47,550 nt of DNA. Origin: CAYMPH01 sp964392365. GTDB taxonomy: Bacteria; Spirochaetota; UBA4802; UBA5550. The notes beneath the pieces are model-generated. The model was not told the origin of the DNA. It saw nothing but the letters and a program-made list of their open reading frames with translations, and made no database searches. The position numbers and the translations under genes are program-made. The DNA lies in NCBI GenBank assembly GCA_964392365.1, contig CAYMPH010000024.1, positions 1-47,550 of the forward strand, in the 5' to 3' direction. Below are positions 15,534 through 24,086 of the stretch, in pieces (position 1 is the first letter of the stretch; each line of letters begins with the position of its first letter).

Positions 15534-16772
15534 ATGAAGCTTGGCGGTATTATAGGCGGAATTTTGCTCATTTTAGCGGGTGCCGGTTTTTTTATTTACT
15601 ATGAAATTAATATCAAACCGGGAAAAGACGCGCTCGAAATGATAACTGAAGCAAGAATGGTTGCTGAAAGAGGCGATCGGGACTCGATCAATAATTCGAT
15701 CAATATATTCACGAGAATTATCGCCAAATATCAGGATGTCCCGTCTGCAGCAAATGAAGTGGGGCAGGCGTATTATTTAATGGCTAACAGTTATGAAAAA
15801 CTTAATCTGAACAGGCTTGCATATCTGAAATATGTTTATCTTCTTAAATTCAATTATCCGATTTCAGCTACAATGGTTACGGAAATAAAAGCGAGAATCG
15901 CGCGGCTTAAAGTATTGAAAAATCAGACAGAAGAGGGCGTTGATCAGATGCTCGGACTTCTGAATAATTCCACAAATAATGATTTCAGGAGCAGGGTATA
16001 TGCAGAGCTCGGCCATTCTTATCTGACTGCAGGAGATTTCAGAAAATCACTGAAGATGTTTGATATATCCATAAATGAAAACGGTTCCAACGAAGAGGCA
16101 ATTCTCGGAAAAGCGCGATCCTATAAAAGGCTCGGCGATGATAATAAAGCTTATGATATGTATGAATACTTTTTAAAATACTATGGAAACTTCAGCACAT
16201 ATTCAAAGGATGTGAGAAGATCGTATCTTTCCCAGGTGTATTCAAGCGGCCATTACAGTTATTCAAGGGGGGAATTTTCAAAAGCGATTTCATTTTTTAC
16301 TAGGCTTTTGAATTATTTTCCGGGTGATCCTAAAACTGAAAATGCTCTTTACTGGATCGGGGAAAGTTACTTTTCAAACGGGAAATATGAATCTGCAATT
16401 GATTATTTTAATAAAACTTTATCCAATTCTTTTACCCACAAAGATCAGGACGCGAGAATCAAAAAAGGGTATTCATATTTCATGATGAAAAAATTTGATC
16501 TTGCTGCAAGAGAATTTCAGATTTACATGGATTCATATCCCAAGGGGAAGTTTTCAGCGACTGCTAAAAAGTGGAAGGATATGAGTACAAAAGAAATAAT
16601 GTACCGCATAAATAATAGAACTTTAGACAAAAATAATCAGTCCGATGACGCGGAAGAACCGGTTGAAAACGACGCGAATCCGATTCCGAATAATGATGAA
16701 TCAGTTAAGCCGGATGAGGTGAGCGATTCATCAACTGATATGGATGACTATGATAACGTAGCTGAGCTGTAA
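15534..16772 (+). CDS. Membrane-anchored TPR protein
   Basis: A 412-residue protein with one N-terminal membrane helix (IIGGILLILAGAGFFIYYE) and then TPR-type helical repeats over about residues 35-350. Examples are SAANEVGQAYYLMANSYEKL, RVYAELGHSYLTAGDFRKSL, ALYWIGESYFSNGKYESAI and GYSYFMMKKFDLAAREFQIY, the last two like YbgF/BamD-type units. The C-terminus is acidic and low complexity. AGGAG is 7 bases before the ATG. It forms a pair with the Fn3-like gene and is closed by a terminator. Likely a periplasm-facing scaffold; the partner is unknown. Confidence 0.75.
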   Translation: MKLGGIIGGILLILAGAGFFIYYEINIKPGKDALEMITEARMVAERGDRDSINNSINIFTRIIAKYQDVPSAANEVGQAYYLMANSYEKLNLNRLAYLKYVYLLKFNYPISATMVTEIKARIARLKVLKNQTEEGVDQMLGLLNNSTNNDFRSRVYAELGHSYLTAGDFRKSLKMFDISINENGSNEEAILGKARSYKRLGDDNKAYDMYEYFLKYYGNFSTYSKDVRRSYLSQVYSSGHYSYSRGEFSKAISFFTRLLNYFPGDPKTENALYWIGESYFSNGKYESAIDYFNKTLSNSFTHKDQDARIKKGYSYFMMKKFDLAAREFQIYMDSYPKGKFSATAKKWKDMSTKEIMYRINNRTLDKNNQSDDAEEPVENDANPIPNNDESVKPDEVSDSSTDMDDYDNVAEL

Positions 16773-16793
16773 AAAAAAATTAAGTAATTTATG

Positions 16794-16824
16794 AAAAGGG
16801 ATGGCTCGAAACCATCCCTTTTTT
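16794..16824. terminator. Bidirectional intrinsic terminator
   Basis: AAAAGGGATGG, a 7-base loop, CCATCCCTTTTTT: a perfect stem flanked by A and T runs. It can end both the TPR gene on the plus strand and htrA on the minus strand, which converge here. Confidence 0.85.
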
Positions 16825-16852
16825 ATTGGTGAGATTTTTTATTAAGATAGAG

Positions 16853-17989
16853 TCAAGGCCGTTCCTTAACCGTTACCCAGAAGCTGATATTTTTCTTTTC
16901 CCGCCATACAGTTATTTTTAAAGTTTTTCCTATTTCAGTTGCAGTTACAATCGCAAGAAGATCCTGGTAAGTGGTTATTTTCTTATCTGAAATCTGCTGA
17001 ATGATATCGCCTTCTTTTAATCCTGCTTTTTCAGCAGGGCCGTCTTTCTCAACAGAGCCGAGTAAAACCCCTTCTGCAGCAGTAAGGCCCAATGCTTTAG
17101 CAGCTTCATCAGTCAGAGGAGAGATCATTACGCCAATGTAGCCTCTTTTTACTTTACCGAACTGCTTGAGCTGAACAAGAGTTTCTTTAACAATGTTTAT
17201 AGGAACAGCAAATCCGATTCCAAGGCTTCCGCCGGTTTGTGAAAAAATCATTCTGTTCATTCCGATAACCTCACCGTCAAGATTGATGAGAGGTCCGCCG
17301 GAGTTTCCCGGGTTGATTGAAGCATCTGTCTGAATGTGAGCTATACCGTATCCATCAACTGACTTCCTTCCAGTTGCACTTACAATACCCGAAGTATATG
17401 TTTTATCAAGTCCGAAGGGATTGCCTATTGCCATTACAATATCGCCGATTTGGACATTATCTGAATTTCCGAAATATACAGGGCTGAAAGCCTTGCCGGA
17501 TTCGATCTTAATCAATGCTATATCAGTTAAAGGGTCAGAGCCTATTATTTTTGCTTTGAATGTAGAGTCGCCAACAGTAACTGATACTGAATCTGTTCCA
17601 TCAACTACATGATGGTTTGTTGCCACATAACCGTCGCTGGATATAATAAATCCTGTACCGAGTCCTTTCTGTTTGCGCTGTTTTTCTTTCGGGATATTTC
17701 CGCCGCGGTTTCCGAAAAATTCCCTGAAAAACGGATCTTCAGAAAACGGGTTGGCATATTTCATTTTGACTGTTTTTTCAGTGCTTATGTAAACTATAGA
17801 ATCATTATACTGAGTATAAATTTTATGATAGGCATTCTGAAGTTCATATACAGCTGAATTTTTATTCTGGTTTTTTAATGGAGAGCCTTTATAAGCTTCG
17901 CTTAAAAATTTATCTTCAGAATGTAAAACTAATGATGAAAATATAATTAAGCTTGATATTATTATAGTTAATTTTGATTTTTTTGACAT
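16853..17989 (-). CDS. HtrA/DegP-family serine protease, single PDZ domain
   Basis: A periplasmic quality-control protease of 378 residues. The N-terminal hydrophobic segment (LTIIISSLIIFSSLVL) is a signal peptide or anchor. The trypsin-like domain has the catalytic triad in ATNHHVVDG (His), DPLTDIALIKI (Asp) and GNSGGPL (Ser, codon 17300-17302). One PDZ domain follows (about residues 280-375; GYIGVMI, AEKAGLKEGDIIQQI). One PDZ makes it DegS- or HtrA-like rather than two-PDZ DegP. Of two in-frame ATGs, the one at 17989 is better placed behind AGG. The gene has its own strong promoter and stands alone. Confidence 0.92.
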   Translation of the reverse strand: MSKKSKLTIIISSLIIFSSLVLHSEDKFLSEAYKGSPLKNQNKNSAVYELQNAYHKIYTQYNDSIVYISTEKTVKMKYANPFSEDPFFREFFGNRGGNIPKEKQRKQKGLGTGFIISSDGYVATNHHVVDGTDSVSVTVGDSTFKAKIIGSDPLTDIALIKIESGKAFSPVYFGNSDNVQIGDIVMAIGNPFGLDKTYTSGIVSATGRKSVDGYGIAHIQTDASINPGNSGGPLINLDGEVIGMNRMIFSQTGGSLGIGFAVPINIVKETLVQLKQFGKVKRGYIGVMISPLTDEAAKALGLTAAEGVLLGSVEKDGPAEKAGLKEGDIIQQISDKKITTYQDLLAIVTATEIGKTLKITVWREKKNISFWVTVKERP

Positions 17990-18022
17990 ATACATTACCT
18001 GTTTTATAGATTATTTTCTGTA

Positions 18023-18051
18023 TTAATAAATTTCTGAATATGTAATGTCAA
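18023..18051 (-). promoter_or_regulatory. Sigma70-type promoter for htrA
   Basis: Minus-strand TTGACA (18046-18051), 17-base spacer, TATTAA (18023-18028), about 34 bases before the start codon. Same pair as at the YHYH gene. Confidence 0.6.
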
Positions 18052-18141
18052 GTTTGATTTGGTTACAGAAAATTTCAATGCGGATTATAATTCATTGAAA
18101 TAAAGAAAAAATATTTTGATATGTAGTTTTTAATTAAAATA

Positions 18142-18163
18142 TTGACAAGTCGTGTATTTTTTA
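18142..18163 (+). promoter_or_regulatory. Possible promoter for the ICMT-like gene
   Basis: Perfect TTGACA at 18142-18147 followed by an AT stretch with TATAAA at an unusually short 14-base spacing (or TAAATA at 16). Placement before the gene at 18228 is sensible but the -10 box is uncertain. Confidence 0.3.
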
Positions 18164-18227
18164 TAAATAAGCAATTGTTGTGAATTCAATTATCTGACTA
18201 AATGGCATCTTAAGGAGAGAATATACA

Positions 18228-18803
18228 GTGATTTTTAATCTAAAAATAATTACTTTATTATTCCTGATTATCTGGGGTGCTTATGAAAGAATATCTGCAA
18301 TAATAGCAGGAAAAAAAAATTCTGCATCTATTAACAGAGATAAAGGAAGTCTTGTAATATTCTATTCGACGATTTTTTTAGGTTATGGAGTAGGAATTCC
18401 GGTATCTTTTTCTGATTATGGCAGGATTGAAATATGGTTTCCATATCTTCCAATTACAGGTTTAATAATAATTATTTTCGGATTATCAATTAGACTTGTT
18501 GCGAAAAAAACACTGGATAAACAATTCACTTATACAGTTAAAATTATTGATGATCACAAATTAATTATTTCAGGAATTTATAAATATATCCGCCATCCTT
18601 CATATACAGGCCAGTTACTGATTTTCTTGGGAAGCGGAATTGCTTTTGCAAATATTTATTCAATAATATTTCTTTTTATTCCAAATCTTTTAGCAAGCTT
18701 TTATAGGATATCAGTTGAAGAAAAAGTATTGATTGATCATTTTAAAGATCAATATACAGATTATATGAAAAAAACTAAAAAACTGATTCCATTGATATAT
18801 TGA
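18228..18803 (+). CDS. Isoprenylcysteine carboxyl methyltransferase (ICMT)-family membrane protein
   Basis: A 191-residue integral membrane methyltransferase of the ICMT/PEMT superfamily. About four or five hydrophobic helices are seen. The C-terminal S-adenosylmethionine-binding signature is clear: YKYIRHPSYTGQLL (RHPxYxG), then the EEKVLIDHFKDQYTDYMKKT block (EExxL...F...Y..Y) and a KKLIP end. Bacterial members methylate small lipids or unknown acceptors; the substrate cannot be read from the sequence. The start is GTG, preceded by AAGGAGAG about 9 bases upstream. A GNAT gene follows 27 bases after the stop. Confidence 0.82.
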   Translation: MIFNLKIITLLFLIIWGAYERISAIIAGKKNSASINRDKGSLVIFYSTIFLGYGVGIPVSFSDYGRIEIWFPYLPITGLIIIIFGLSIRLVAKKTLDKQFTYTVKIIDDHKLIISGIYKYIRHPSYTGQLLIFLGSGIAFANIYSIIFLFIPNLLASFYRISVEEKVLIDHFKDQYTDYMKKTKKLIPLIY

Positions 18804-18830
18804 ATTTTTTATAATAATGAAGGAACTCTT

Positions 18831-19274
18831 ATGAACATACGTCCGCTTACAAACTCCCAACGCGACATTGACTCTTTAACATTTCTTATGAACCAGTGGG
18901 ATGATCTTCCGTCGCCGCTTACAAAAGATTATATTAAGGAAAAGGCTGATTTGCTAAGAAACAGCGGTTCTGCTGAAATACTTATATGTGTCGACGATAC
19001 AGATACTGCAAGAGGATATATTTGTCTTACTGAAATAATATTTCTCGGTATGGATCCGTTTGTTGAAGTGCAGTCTATACTTGTTGATTCTGCAGCACGA
19101 AGATTCGGAATCGGCGCGCTGCTTATGGAAGCTGCAGAAAAATGGGCTGCAGGTAAAGGTATAGGCATGATCTGCCTCAGCTCACAGATCCAACGGACTG
19201 GCGCTCACGAGTTTTATAAATTGCTTGGATTCACTGTTTATAAGCAGTCAATGTTTTTCAGTAAAAAAATATAA
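18831..19274 (+). CDS. GNAT-family N-acetyltransferase
   Basis: A 147-residue acetyltransferase. Motif A, which binds the acetyl-CoA pyrophosphate, is AARRFGIGALLMEAAEKWA (R/Q-x-x-G-x-G/A form). The later EFYKLLGFTVYKQSMFFSK block is the usual GNAT C-terminal strand-helix with the conserved Tyr and GF. The N-terminus (MNIRPLTNSQRDIDSL) is the typical first strand and helix. Substrate unknown. AAGGA sits 5 bases before the ATG. Probably in one transcript with the ICMT-like gene. Confidence 0.85.
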   Translation: MNIRPLTNSQRDIDSLTFLMNQWDDLPSPLTKDYIKEKADLLRNSGSAEILICVDDTDTARGYICLTEIIFLGMDPFVEVQSILVDSAARRFGIGALLMEAAEKWAAGKGIGMICLSSQIQRTGAHEFYKLLGFTVYKQSMFFSKKI

Positions 19275-19299
19275 TCAATTCATCTGCCGGGATAAAAAA

Positions 19300-19854
19300 T
19301 CAGACTTTTCCTATTGGAAAAACTATTGTCATCTTTTTATTGTTTTCATATAATTCATATGGCGCATCAACAGTGTTCAGCTTTTTTTCATTAATATAGT
19401 TTTTTATTAAAGGATATCCTTTTATAATTCCTATCAGTATTGAAATTTTTGTTTTAAAAGGGAATTCCAGTGTAATGCAGTTATATTGAGGAATATCAAT
19501 TACTTTAAATTTTGTTTGTATTTTTTCAAAACGGATGAAATCATCTTTAGATATAACACATCCTCCTTTGCTTTTAAGATCAGCTTCAGCAACAGTTGAT
19601 GGATTGTCGTAATATATTCCTATGCCGACAGCGGATTCAATACCTTCTGATTTAAGACTTTTGAAGACCGAGTCCATTACTGGAGAAATTTTTGAGTATG
19701 AACCTTTATGATCTTCATAAACTACTTTATAGGGGCCCATCTTTTTTTCTTCAATTTTTACACTTGAAAATAAACCGGAATAAATTAAAAAAGAAAAAAA
19801 AGATATTAATATTACTGCAACCGTTATTAGAGAAAATTTTGAAGATTTTTTCAT
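19300..19854 (-). CDS. Membrane-anchored GyrI-like effector-binding domain protein
   Basis: A 184-residue protein with one N-terminal helix (FSLITVAVILISFFSFLIY) followed by a GyrI-like (SOUL/BacR effector-binding) domain, about residues 36-184. The family pattern is visible: MGPYKVVYEDHKGSYSKI near the start, VGIGIYYDNPSTV in the middle, and YELYENNKKMTIVFPI at the end. Such domains bind hydrophobic ligands; anchored versions lacking a DNA-binding part are common but uncharacterised. GGGAGG is 9 bases upstream of ATG, and a promoter lies before it. Faces the GNAT gene convergently, with 25 bases between stops and no obvious terminator. Confidence 0.7.
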   Translation of the reverse strand: MKKSSKFSLITVAVILISFFSFLIYSGLFSSVKIEEKKMGPYKVVYEDHKGSYSKISPVMDSVFKSLKSEGIESAVGIGIYYDNPSTVAEADLKSKGGCVISKDDFIRFEKIQTKFKVIDIPQYNCITLEFPFKTKISILIGIIKGYPLIKNYINEKKLNTVDAPYELYENNKKMTIVFPIGKV

Positions 19855-19889
19855 ATTCTGTATCCTCCCTGATTGTTTTATTTGTTAAA

Positions 19890-19918
19890 TAAATAAAATT
19901 AAGAAAATAAATTGTCAA
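19890..19918 (-). promoter_or_regulatory. Promoter for the GyrI-like gene
   Basis: Minus-strand TTGACA (19913-19918), 17-base spacer, TATTTA (19890-19895), about 35 bases before the start codon. Confidence 0.5.
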
Positions 19919-19978
19919 TGAAAATAATCAATGCAGTATGATTGTTTTTTTAAAGATCTGGTTTTTAAATAAGAAACA

Positions 19979-20004
19979 AAAAGCTCCTGTTTCCAGGAGC
20001 TTTT
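19979..20004 (-). terminator. Intrinsic terminator of the acyl-CoA dehydrogenase gene
   Basis: Minus-strand AAAAGCTCCTG, a 4-base loop, CAGGAGCTTTTTG: perfect 11-bp stem with T-run, 24 bases after the stop codon. Confidence 0.85.
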
Positions 20005-20027
20005 GAGTTACGTATTTTATTTATTTT

Positions 20028-21743
20028 TTAAGGATTCTGTTTGTATACATCAACAAGAGAATAAACTTCCTCTTTCAGGACTTTTTCAAATTCATCCTTC
20101 ATCGGAACTGGTCTTTTTATCATTTTTAAAATCTTCTCAAGCTGAACATCCGAGTTGATTGGTCTTCCATAAAGTTCAACAGCGTAAGCCGAGAAATCTC
20201 TGACAAAAAGATCGAACATCTGATTCATGACTGCATCGCTGACGCCTTCCATTTTTGCGCTCTCTATAATAAGATGACCGTAAGCAACCATTGTAAACAG
20301 CTCACCTACAGCAAGCAGAAAGTCAAATTCCATCATCTGCTTGGCAATGTCTGCGCCTGAAACCATAAGGAATTCCTTATATGCCTGGATCTGCTCCATA
20401 AATACTTTTACATTCGGCAGATGTGCAAGACTGTTATAAGCAGGATTGAAATCATGAAACTTGGTTTTTGCGTAACCGGTTGTTTTTCCCTGATGGAACA
20501 TGAAATCGTCATTTCTGTTGTCAGTTATTCTTCCTATCTCTTCAAACTGGCCCGGCATAAACATATAGCTTGGAATGAGTTTTACTATAAGAGCCATATT
20601 TACGTGGCGTGTTCCTTCAAGTTTAGGAAATCCTACGAGTTCGGAAACTGCCTGCTCGAAATACATATCTTTTTCAAAGCCTTTAGCTGCAATTATGTCA
20701 AAAAGGTGCTCGTGAACTTTTTCGCCCTGTATTGCAACTTTCATCTTCATAATCGGATTGAACAGCATATACCTCTTATCGTTCTCGCTTGCAACTCTCA
20801 TGTAGTCAGTAGCTCTGAGGCCGAAAAGTTTCATGGCCATAATTCTAAGCCATGCATCAGAGAAGAGCCTTTTTACATGAGCAAATTCAGTTACGCTGTT
20901 TCCGTAAAGATTTCTATGATAAGCGTGATTGAGAGCCTCATAGAATGAATGAGTTACTATTCCTGTAGCTCCTGATCCGATATTAAATTTACAGATGTTG
21001 ATTGTGTTGAGCATGTCATCCCAGGCTTTCGGGCCGCGTGTGAGAATATCTGCATCGGTTATTGGATAATCATGCAGAGCAAATTCTGCAACATACTGCT
21101 GATTGCAATCAACGACATTTTTTATGCATTCATAATTAGGATGTGCTGAATCAACAACAAAGAAAACATATTCATCAGTATCTGCAATTTTTCCGAATAC
21201 AGTTACTGTGCTTGCTGCGTTTCCGTTTCCGATATAGTATTTGCTTCCGTTGGCAACATATTTCCCATTGCCTTTCGGATAGAGTTTCATTTCAGAGGAG
21301 TAAATATCAGCTCCATGTTCTTTTTCTGATAAGCCGAAAGCGCATAGAGCGTTGTCTTTAAGTTTTTTAGCGGCTTTATGTTTTGCCTCTTCATTATCGC
21401 CAAGCAGAACCGGATCAAGTCCGAGAGTTGATACATGGTATGTGTACCAGTAAGCAGCTCCGTAGAAACCGCAGATTTCAGAAAATTCGTACATTCTATA
21501 AGTGCTGTAATACTGGTTAGGGTCAGAGCCGTAGCCTTTCGGCAGAAAAAGAGTTTCGAATATTCCTTCTTTGGTTACAAACTGCTGAAAATCTTCACAG
21601 AATTCTTTTTTATGATATTGTTCTTTCTGTTTTGCAAGACCTTTAGCTTCGAACCATTCAATTGTTTTCAGCATGATTTCTTTTGATCGCGCATCGGGAT
21701 ATTTTCTGTCTTTATACTTTTTTGGATTAAGCAGTAAACTCAT
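20028..21743 (-). CDS. Acyl-CoA dehydrogenase family protein
   Basis: A 571-residue flavoprotein of the acyl-CoA dehydrogenase family, which introduces the alpha-beta double bond in fatty acyl-CoA beta-oxidation. The flavin and substrate signature is CAFGLSEKEHGADIYSS (LSExxxGAD, ACAD signature 1), then YVANGSKYYIGNGNAA and later AIQGEKVHEHLFDIIAAKGF (conserved C-terminal helices). It is longer than typical 380-residue short-chain enzymes because of N-terminal and C-terminal extensions, as seen in larger bacterial ACADs. AAGGAG lies 6 bases before ATG. It stands alone between a promoter and a terminator; no other beta-oxidation gene is adjacent. Chain-length specificity cannot be told. Confidence 0.88.
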   Translation of the reverse strand: MSLLLNPKKYKDRKYPDARSKEIMLKTIEWFEAKGLAKQKEQYHKKEFCEDFQQFVTKEGIFETLFLPKGYGSDPNQYYSTYRMYEFSEICGFYGAAYWYTYHVSTLGLDPVLLGDNEEAKHKAAKKLKDNALCAFGLSEKEHGADIYSSEMKLYPKGNGKYVANGSKYYIGNGNAASTVTVFGKIADTDEYVFFVVDSAHPNYECIKNVVDCNQQYVAEFALHDYPITDADILTRGPKAWDDMLNTINICKFNIGSGATGIVTHSFYEALNHAYHRNLYGNSVTEFAHVKRLFSDAWLRIMAMKLFGLRATDYMRVASENDKRYMLFNPIMKMKVAIQGEKVHEHLFDIIAAKGFEKDMYFEQAVSELVGFPKLEGTRHVNMALIVKLIPSYMFMPGQFEEIGRITDNRNDDFMFHQGKTTGYAKTKFHDFNPAYNSLAHLPNVKVFMEQIQAYKEFLMVSGADIAKQMMEFDFLLAVGELFTMVAYGHLIIESAKMEGVSDAVMNQMFDLFVRDFSAYAVELYGRPINSDVQLEKILKMIKRPVPMKDEFEKVLKEEVYSLVDVYKQNP

Positions 21744-22076
21744 AACATTCTCCTTATTTTGTTAAGAGATACATCAGAAAACTGACATATCTTCAACTGA
21801 AAATTGTATTTTAATTTTTATAAACGTTGTATTAAAAAATAAACATTGTTCATATTTGTCAACTGTATTTGTTAAATATATTAAATGCTTTTTTTTATAT
21901 AAAAGCTGAAAATTGTTTATGATTGATGATCTTATAAATTTAAAATAAAGCTCTTTAAAAGTGCGTAAATTGATATTTTTTTTGTTTGAATTCAGGAATG
22001 ATTATGTATAAAATGCCTTTGGTTTATTTGTTTAAAAATTTTTTTATTAAAAAAGGAAATAAATAATAAATTAACC
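21744..22076. other. 333-bp AT-rich divergent intergenic region
   Basis: Holds the ribosome site and likely promoter of the acyl-CoA dehydrogenase gene on the minus strand, and presumably the start signals of the YjbR gene on the plus strand. Long A and T runs; no hairpin of note, RNA gene or small coding frame that I can support. Confidence 0.6.
21836..21862 (-). promoter_or_regulatory. Candidate promoter for the acyl-CoA dehydrogenase gene
   Basis: Minus-strand TTGACA (21857-21862) with TATTTT after 15 bases. The -35 box is perfect, but spacing and -10 box are not ideal. Confidence 0.3.
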
Positions 22077-22433
22077 ATGACACTCGGTAAAATAAAAAAA
22101 TACTGCTTATCAAAAAAAGGCGCAACAGAAGACTTTCCTTTTGATTTTGAGACACTTGTCATAAAAACCGGTCCGAAAATTTTTGCTTTAATGAATATTA
22201 ATTCTAAACCTGTGGCACTCAATTTAAAATGTGAACCATTTCTTGCAATGGAACTCAGGGACCGCTATAAAGCTGTGGCTCCAGGTTATCACATGAACAA
22301 AGTACACTGGAATACTGTGACTATTGACGGAAGTATTCCTGATAAGGAAATTTTTCTTATGATTGATCATTCTTATGAGCTTGTTTATAAAAGTCTTTCC
22401 GGCAGGGAAAAAGAAAAAATTGAAAATAAATAG
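22077..22433 (+). CDS. MmcQ/YjbR-family protein
   Basis: A 118-residue protein of the MmcQ/YjbR fold. Family marks are the start (KIKKYCLSKKGATEDFPFD), KIFALMNI, the ALNLKCEPFLAMELRDRY block, GYHMNKVHWNTV and the closing IDHSYELVYKSL. The fold is described as DNA-binding-like (double-wing), with no established function for most members. There is no good ribosome site: AAGGAAA lies about 20 bases before the ATG, so translation may be weak or the start non-canonical. Upstream is the AT-rich divergent gap; a chemoreceptor follows after about 70 bases. Confidence 0.88.
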   Translation: MTLGKIKKYCLSKKGATEDFPFDFETLVIKTGPKIFALMNINSKPVALNLKCEPFLAMELRDRYKAVAPGYHMNKVHWNTVTIDGSIPDKEIFLMIDHSYELVYKSLSGREKEKIENK

Positions 22434-22505
22434 ATTCAGTTATAATTAAAAATGTAATTATTCAATAATTCTATTTTCAAAATATCTGAAAGGCAAAGGT
22501 TATTG

Positions 22506-24074
22506 ATGAACAAATTAATTACTGAAAAAATAATAAACAGAACGAGACTGGTATTTGCAACTTTTTTTCTTCTTCTTGCAGTATCTTCTTTCCGGTCCGG
22601 TTCTGTTCCCGCTGTTTATCTTGCCATATTCATTGGATCTCTCATTTACTATTCTCTTGCAGGAATCAATTTAGTAGCCATAAAAAAAAATATAGTGTCT
22701 AAACCATTAATATATATTTCAATTACAATAGAACTATTTCTTATTTTTCTGGTGAAATATTCTTTCCACTACGATACATTCAATGGCTACGATATGGCAA
22801 TTAAGGAACAGGCTACATTTATAGTTTACTTCCTTTTTGCAATTATTAACGGCCTGCGTTTTGATAATAAAATTAATATTTATTTTGGAGTAATAAGCAT
22901 TGCCAGTTATACTGCGTTAATTCTGCTCGGAATTTTTGAAGGCAATATGATATTCAGCGCTGATTCAAAGGATACATTTAAACCCGGTGTTTTAAGATTA
23001 CCTACTGAACTTGCAAAAATAATTTTTCTTGCAGGTAATGCATACTTCCTTTCTCTAATGGCGCGGTTTACCAATAAAAATTTAAAAGATCTTGAAGAAG
23101 CAAAAATCAAGGCAGATAAAAATCTTTCGTTTAATACAAGTCTTATGGGTATGGTTGTAAAAACATCCAGTGATTTATTTGCCACAAGCAGGGAATTGAC
23201 TGAATCTACTTCAAGTATCAGTTCAATAATTTTGGAAAGCAATAAATTCATTAAGGATATAAGCGGGATATCCCAGGGATTTTCAAAGGGAATCGGCGAG
23301 TTAAGAAAAAAAATAAATATACAGAATACAATAATAGAATCAAACTATGGAAAGATAAAAGAGATTTCAAGTTTAATGGAAGAAATCAATAATGACAGTT
23401 CAATGCAGAGCAATGAGGCTCTTAAAGCTCTTAATTTTGCAGAGATCAATGAAAACAGCATTAATGAGAGCAGACAATATATTGTATCAATGCAGGAGAA
23501 TTCGCGGAAAATTGAAGAAATATCAAAAACTATTAACAAGATAGCTGATCAGACAAATATGCTTTCGCTGAATGCAGCAATTGAATCAGCAAGAGCAGGC
23601 GAGTACGGCAGAGGATTTGCTGTTGTTGCGGACGAGATATCGAAACTTGCAGGAGTAAGTATTGATTCCTCGAAAGAGATTGCAATTATAATCAGAAATA
23701 CTGTTCAGAATATTGATGATGTTTCTGTTACAGTGCAGTCAATGTCAAACGGGCTTGATAATATCATAGGCTTCGTAAAAAACAATTCCGGCTTTATTAA
23801 AAATCTATACGAAAAAACCGACAAAGAATATACTGAAAGTAAATTATTATATGATTCGATAATTGAAATTGACAGAACCACAAAGGATGTAATTGAGCAT
23901 TTCAATAAACAGACTGAACTGATTCTTCAGATATCCGAGTGGATGGAAAAAATGGAGTTTATGTCTGAAAATATTATGGAGACTCTTAATAAACTTGTAT
24001 CAATATCCCAGCGACTTGAACACCGTTCTGATGAAATGAATGGGATTCTTGCAAAATTCAAAAAAACACAATAA
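22506..24074 (+). CDS. Methyl-accepting chemotaxis protein with multi-helix membrane sensor
   Basis: A 522-residue chemoreceptor. The first about 185 residues contain roughly six hydrophobic helices (RLVFATFFLLLAVSSF, VYLAIFIGSLIYYSL, LIYISITIELFLIFLV, FIVYFLFAIINGL, IYFGVISIASYTALILL, IIFLAGNAYFLSLMA) with no large periplasmic domain. It therefore probably senses through the membrane or inside the cell. A long coiled coil carries the signalling tip IADQTNMLSLNAAIESARAG...GRGFAVVADEISKLAG near residues 345-385, the CheA/CheW contact. The ATG at 22506 is 6 bases after AAAGG; an adjacent upstream TTG is less likely. A flavoprotein gene follows 12 bases after the stop, so the two are probably cotranscribed. 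No che genes are nearby. Confidence 0.9.
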   Translation: MNKLITEKIINRTRLVFATFFLLLAVSSFRSGSVPAVYLAIFIGSLIYYSLAGINLVAIKKNIVSKPLIYISITIELFLIFLVKYSFHYDTFNGYDMAIKEQATFIVYFLFAIINGLRFDNKINIYFGVISIASYTALILLGIFEGNMIFSADSKDTFKPGVLRLPTELAKIIFLAGNAYFLSLMARFTNKNLKDLEEAKIKADKNLSFNTSLMGMVVKTSSDLFATSRELTESTSSISSIILESNKFIKDISGISQGFSKGIGELRKKINIQNTIIESNYGKIKEISSLMEEINNDSSMQSNEALKALNFAEINENSINESRQYIVSMQENSRKIEEISKTINKIADQTNMLSLNAAIESARAGEYGRGFAVVADEISKLAGVSIDSSKEIAIIIRNTVQNIDDVSVTVQSMSNGLDNIIGFVKNNSGFIKNLYEKTDKEYTESKLLYDSIIEIDRTTKDVIEHFNKQTELILQISEWMEKMEFMSENIMETLNKLVSISQRLEHRSDEMNGILAKFKKTQ

Positions 24075-24086
24075 TGGTTTTATTTT

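Noticed and set aside
17532..17542. GGGTCAGAGCC inside htrA, the same word as the repeat at 10740
   Set aside because: It encodes the conserved GSDP of the protease domain on the minus strand, so the match is explained by codon choice and not by an inserted repeat.
21520..21530. GGGTCAGAGCC inside the acyl-CoA dehydrogenase gene
   Set aside because: It again spells GSDP in frame (GYGSDPNQYY) and no flanking similarity to the 10.7-kb repeats extends beyond the word.
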